From a virus, in the IMG/VR virus record IMGVR_UViG_3300030085_004520, positions 10,863 through 68,454 of that record: a stretch of 57,592 nucleotides of DNA, one strand, 5' to 3'. This document shows, piece after piece, positions 54,882 to 57,592 of this stretch; the stretch's first letter is position 1, and every line of letters begins with the position of its first letter. Below the pieces are notes generated by a model. It was given only the letters and a program-made list of their open reading frames with translations, had not been told where the DNA came from and did no database searches. The translations under genes were made by a program, and so were the position numbers.

Positions 54882-55924
54882 AATTTTTCACCCAAAAGAA
54901 AATCAAGTATCTTTTTAGAAGAGTTGGAGTGATCAAACAGGTGATTCTGTCTAGCGATTTTAAATTGTTTTGAGAGATCTTTTGCGCCAGCAAGATAATC
55001 TAGAGCTACCTCCAATTCTTTATCTTTGAAGTCTCTCTTCATCTGAATGCAGTATTCGTAGTCATAAAGATAATCGTGAGTAACTCTCCACTCTTTAGTG
55101 TTTCCATGTCTAGTCTTTGGCTTAACATCAAAGTTGATTAAAGGCACCTCATGCATAACACATTCTTCAACAGTAGTTGAACCAAAGTTCACAACAACAT
55201 CACTAACTTCTAGTAATTCTTGTGTAGTGTGTGGATACCAAGTTGAATCCTCAAAGTAGAAATCACCAGCTTTTTTGATTTGTTTTATTGTCTCGGGGGC
55301 TAGTGGATCTTTACCTCTTGTCTTTATGAACATCGTATAACCCTTATTGTGAAGAATTTGCATAATCTTTCCAACATCAACGCGTCCATAGTCTCTAGTC
55401 TTCGGCCAAACGATTAAAGCCTTCTTGCCGTCTTTTGGTATGTTATGTTTTTTGTAAACATCATCTTTAGTGAAATCAATATCATACTTTGGAATACCAA
55501 GATACAAATTATTGGCATCGGTGCACCTATAGAATTCTGCGCAAAACTTACTGGGCATCAAAACATAATCAGCAACATCCTTATAAAAAACATTATAACT
55601 TTCTACGAAGTCAGTTTGATACGTACATACAACCTTTGTTGCGTTTTTTGCGGTCTTTAAGATATCAATACCCCAACGATTCTCGCTGGCAAACAAAAGC
55701 CCCGTAGCGTTTGCTGCCTGTTTAGCTTTTAAGATATTTACCTTATTCTCTTCACAGAAAGACTCCAACTCTTGCTTATTTTTACTGATATAAGGACAGT
55801 TATATTTATCACTACGTGCCATGTACAAGGTTGATTTTAAGTTACGGGATCTAGCTTCCTTTATTAGTGGAGCCCAATATCTTAAATGAGTCATTTCTCT
55901 TAAAATAAAATTTACATCGCTCAT
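54878..55924 (-). CDS. GT-B fold glycosyl/glycerophospho-transferase-like protein
   Basis: A 348-residue protein with a GT-B-like two-domain organisation. The C-terminal half holds ALIVWPKTRDYG (168-179), YTMFIKTRGKDP (196-207) and, near 235-265, TTQELLEVSDVVVNFGSTTVEECVMH where a conserved SD.vI..GS/T.E pattern of CDP-glycerol glycerophosphotransferases and UDP-GlcNAc 2-epimerases is recognisable. The N-terminal half is less conserved. It lies inside the cluster with ATGA overlaps on both sides. Could be a glycosyltransferase, a polyol-phosphate transferase or a NeuC-type 2-epimerase; the last would fit the NeuB/NeuA neighbours, but its signature catalytic residues were not seen. Confidence 0.65.
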   Translation of the reverse strand: MSDVNFILREMTHLRYWAPLIKEARSRNLKSTLYMARSDKYNCPYISKNKQELESFCEENKVNILKAKQAANATGLLFASENRWGIDILKTAKNATKVVCTYQTDFVESYNVFYKDVADYVLMPSKFCAEFYRCTDANNLYLGIPKYDIDFTKDDVYKKHNIPKDGKKALIVWPKTRDYGRVDVGKIMQILHNKGYTMFIKTRGKDPLAPETIKQIKKAGDFYFEDSTWYPHTTQELLEVSDVVVNFGSTTVEECVMHEVPLINFDVKPKTRHGNTKEWRVTHDYLYDYEYCIQMKRDFKDKELEVALDYLAGAKDLSKQFKIARQNHLFDHSNSSKKILDFLLGEKL

Positions 55925-56862
55925 AATTTTAATTTATCCATAAACTCTCTAATAAGATCATCATATATGGCCCTGTCCTTGTCAACAAGATATTTTTCAT
56001 CGTGATAATATTGAATCAAATCATCGCCAAACAATTCAGCAAATTGATCACAGACCTGCTCACAGTCTGGTTTTGACTTCCATTTGTTTATGAATGAACC
56101 ATTTTCCTTCCTAATATAGTTGTGTTCACCAGGGCCTAATATTGGTCCATGATCTGGACAATAAAGAACGTCCTCAACACGATCACCACGAATTGGAACT
56201 TTCTTTATCTCTATATCTTTTCTACCGCAATGCCTACAATAATCTAGCACTGCAAGATTTTCAGATTTCAAAACAGGAACACCAAGCGTTGTAAAAATTC
56301 TTTCAATCTCCAAGTCAACATCGTTAAAAAAGTGTTCAAAACTTACAATATTGTCTCTCTGTTCATCAAAGTTCTGAGATAATTCAAACAAAGATGTCAT
56401 AAAAGTATTTTTAAACCATTCAAACACTGCATCATTTGATATGTTTCTGCCATACCTTTTATTTCCGTAGTCTCTCCATTTGTTTAGCCAAGTATAGTAG
56501 AAAGAAACAGGATTTCTAAAAATATAATTAACAGGGATATATGGATTAAAGGCTCTTTGATAGTTAATCCTTTTTAGTGGTGGCTTGTTGAGTATGATCC
56601 AATCAATTTCCTTATCAAGTTTCTTTTTTGGAAACAGCTGCTCTTCTTCTAGACTGTCTGCTATGCTAAGAAAGTTACTTGAAGCTAAACAATTCTTTAG
56701 ATCCCCCTTAGTTGTACCATTGCTAACCAGTGTGGTGTCTGTTGTAAAAGAACTCTCATTCAAAACCATGATGTTCGGATGTCCATGCATCTTATGTAAG
56801 ACAAAATGCGAACCAATACCGCCGCTGGCGGTGATAAGTGCTCCAAGTTTAGGGCCTGCCAT
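55921..56862 (-). CDS. Divergent sulfotransferase-like protein with zinc-ribbon insertion
   Basis: A 313-residue protein. Its N-terminus (TASGGIGSHFVLHKM, 11-25) has the geometry of a PAPS 5'-phosphosulfate loop with Gly/Ser replacing the usual Lys-Ser/Arg-Ser pair, and NYIFRNPVSFYYTWLNKW (112-129) matches the 3'-phosphate motif with Arg116. In between lie helices typical of the fold. Residues about 209-238 carry Cys209-x2-Cys212 and Cys235-x2-His238, a zinc-ribbon-like insertion rarely seen in the family. A sulfotransferase-related function is likely, yet the missing P-loop lysine leaves activity uncertain. GAGGAG ribosome site; overlaps the next gene by 14 bases. Confidence 0.65.
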   Translation of the reverse strand: MAGPKLGALITASGGIGSHFVLHKMHGHPNIMVLNESSFTTDTTLVSNGTTKGDLKNCLASSNFLSIADSLEEEQLFPKKKLDKEIDWIILNKPPLKRINYQRAFNPYIPVNYIFRNPVSFYYTWLNKWRDYGNKRYGRNISNDAVFEWFKNTFMTSLFELSQNFDEQRDNIVSFEHFFNDVDLEIERIFTTLGVPVLKSENLAVLDYCRHCGRKDIEIKKVPIRGDRVEDVLYCPDHGPILGPGEHNYIRKENGSFINKWKSKPDCEQVCDQFAELFGDDLIQYYHDEKYLVDKDRAIYDDLIREFMDKLKL

Positions 56863-57592
56863 TTGTCATCTCCTCAAATAAATTATAATATTCTTTTAAG
56901 CATGTCTCCCAATCAGTAGGATACATGAGATTCTGCTTATAGCTCTTTGAAAGCAGGATATCTTTAAGCTCCTCAAAGGTGTCGTAAACCATGTCTTCTC
57001 CTGCGAACTCAATACAGCCGCCACCTTCAGAGTAAACATAAGTTGGGATTTTACAAGCTAAACTTTCAAGTATGTGGTTAGGCCCTGGATCATACCTGGA
57101 TGCACTGATGTAAACGTCGTATTTTCCTAGTTCCTCACCCAATGCTGCTCCGAAAAGTGGCTTGACTACTTTGGTGTTTTTAAAAGATCCTATGTCTCTT
57201 CCAATGTATGTAAAGGTAAAATCATCATTATTACCAACAAAATCATCCAGCTTATTGTAAAAATCAAAACCTTTCATAAAATTATTTGACCAATGGTGAG
57301 TAACAATATTTACTTTTCCATTATTTATCTTATCTCTTGGCTTAAAAATGTCCAGATCTGCACCATTGTAAATGACAGAATTATCTTTACACCTCCACCC
57401 CAAATCCACATGATAATTCTTCATCCAATCAGACACAAAAACAGTATGATTCAATATATTACTGCAGGCATTTAACATCTTATCCATATGCCTGGTATCT
57501 TTTCTAGCATCACACTCATTTATTCTCTGTACAAGTTTCGTATTGCGAGACATACTACAATACGCATATGCCTCGTTAATACCTATACCAAG
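56849..57592 (-). CDS. Family 1/4 glycosyltransferase, 5' end outside window
   Basis: Partial gene: the frame stays open through the right edge at 57592, adding at least 13 residues before the first ATG at 57553, so the N-terminal domain lies outside. What is visible is the GT-B C-terminal part: FVSDWMKNYH, VIYNGADLDIFKP, FTYIGRDI, KYDVYISASRYDPGPNHILESLACKIP and EGGGCIEFAG. The E-x7-E-like element in NHILESLACKIPTY is the nucleotide-sugar binding motif of GT4 enzymes. The chain ahead (LGIGINEAYAYCSMSRNTKL) continues directly. It is the first gene of the visible sugar cluster and overlaps the sulfotransferase-like gene by 14 bases. Confidence 0.8.
   Translation of the reverse strand, partial: LGIGINEAYAYCSMSRNTKLVQRINECDARKDTRHMDKMLNACSNILNHTVFVSDWMKNYHVDLGWRCKDNSVIYNGADLDIFKPRDKINNGKVNIVTHHWSNNFMKGFDFYNKLDDFVGNNDDFTFTYIGRDIGSFKNTKVVKPLFGAALGEELGKYDVYISASRYDPGPNHILESLACKIPTYVYSEGGGCIEFAGEDMVYDTFEELKDILLSKSYKQNLMYPTDWETCLKEYYNLFEEMTNGRP

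Noticed and set aside
54878-55924. Assignment as NeuC UDP-GlcNAc 2-epimerase
   Set aside because: GT-B-like pattern fits, but the expected catalytic residues of the epimerase were not recognised, so the broader label was kept.

Overview
This window reads as part of the genome of a large, AT-rich tailed bacteriophage with a contractile (myovirus-type) tail, distantly related to the T4 group. The direct evidence is a set of recognisable phage proteins: a gp46/47-type (SbcC/SbcD) recombination nuclease, a Toprim primase, a RuvC-type resolvase, a gp25-type baseplate wedge protein, a gp6/baseplate-J-type wedge protein, and a gp55-like late sigma factor. About 37 genes are all on the minus strand, packed with almost no spacers (largest gap about 80 bases), and most junctions overlap as ATGA, TAATG or GTGA. 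No tRNA, CRISPR array, insertion sequence or gene on the plus strand was found. The host cannot be named; the sugar-nucleotide genes suggest interaction with a polysaccharide- or lipopolysaccharide-coated bacterium (inference).

Because the genes run right to left, transcription enters at position 57592 and leaves at 1. (1) 47540-57592: an accessory carbohydrate cluster with an APS kinase, a small HxGH nucleotidyltransferase, a sugar-nucleotide dehydrogenase, an epimerase, a sulfotransferase, a second sulfotransferase-like protein, three glycosyltransferase-type proteins, NeuB-like and NeuA-like enzymes, an N-formyltransferase, a PIG-L deacetylase and a methyltransferase. Together they could make an activated, deacetylated/formylated nonulosonate-like sugar and a PAPS-dependent sulfated glycan. 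(2) 45785-47543: small regulators and unknowns around the late sigma factor. (3) 5747-45785: about 40 kb of virion genes, including an M15 peptidase tail lysin, a spike/hub-like protein, a 2257-residue LysM protein, gp25, gp6, a 4118-residue protein with three LamG-like domains, and several very large unknown structural proteins. (4) 13-5747: a J-domain protein, RuvC, primase, a small unknown, an SbcD-SbcC single-chain fusion and a small membrane protein.

Points that stand out: the single-chain SbcD-SbcC fusion behind a near-perfect sigma-70 promoter; the sulfation module; the compact nonulosonate-type pathway whose enzymes are consistently shorter than their bacterial relatives; the 12.4-kb LamG gene; and two genes (RuvC, gp55) with no ATG start. 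Functions are assigned by eye from motifs; no database search was run.
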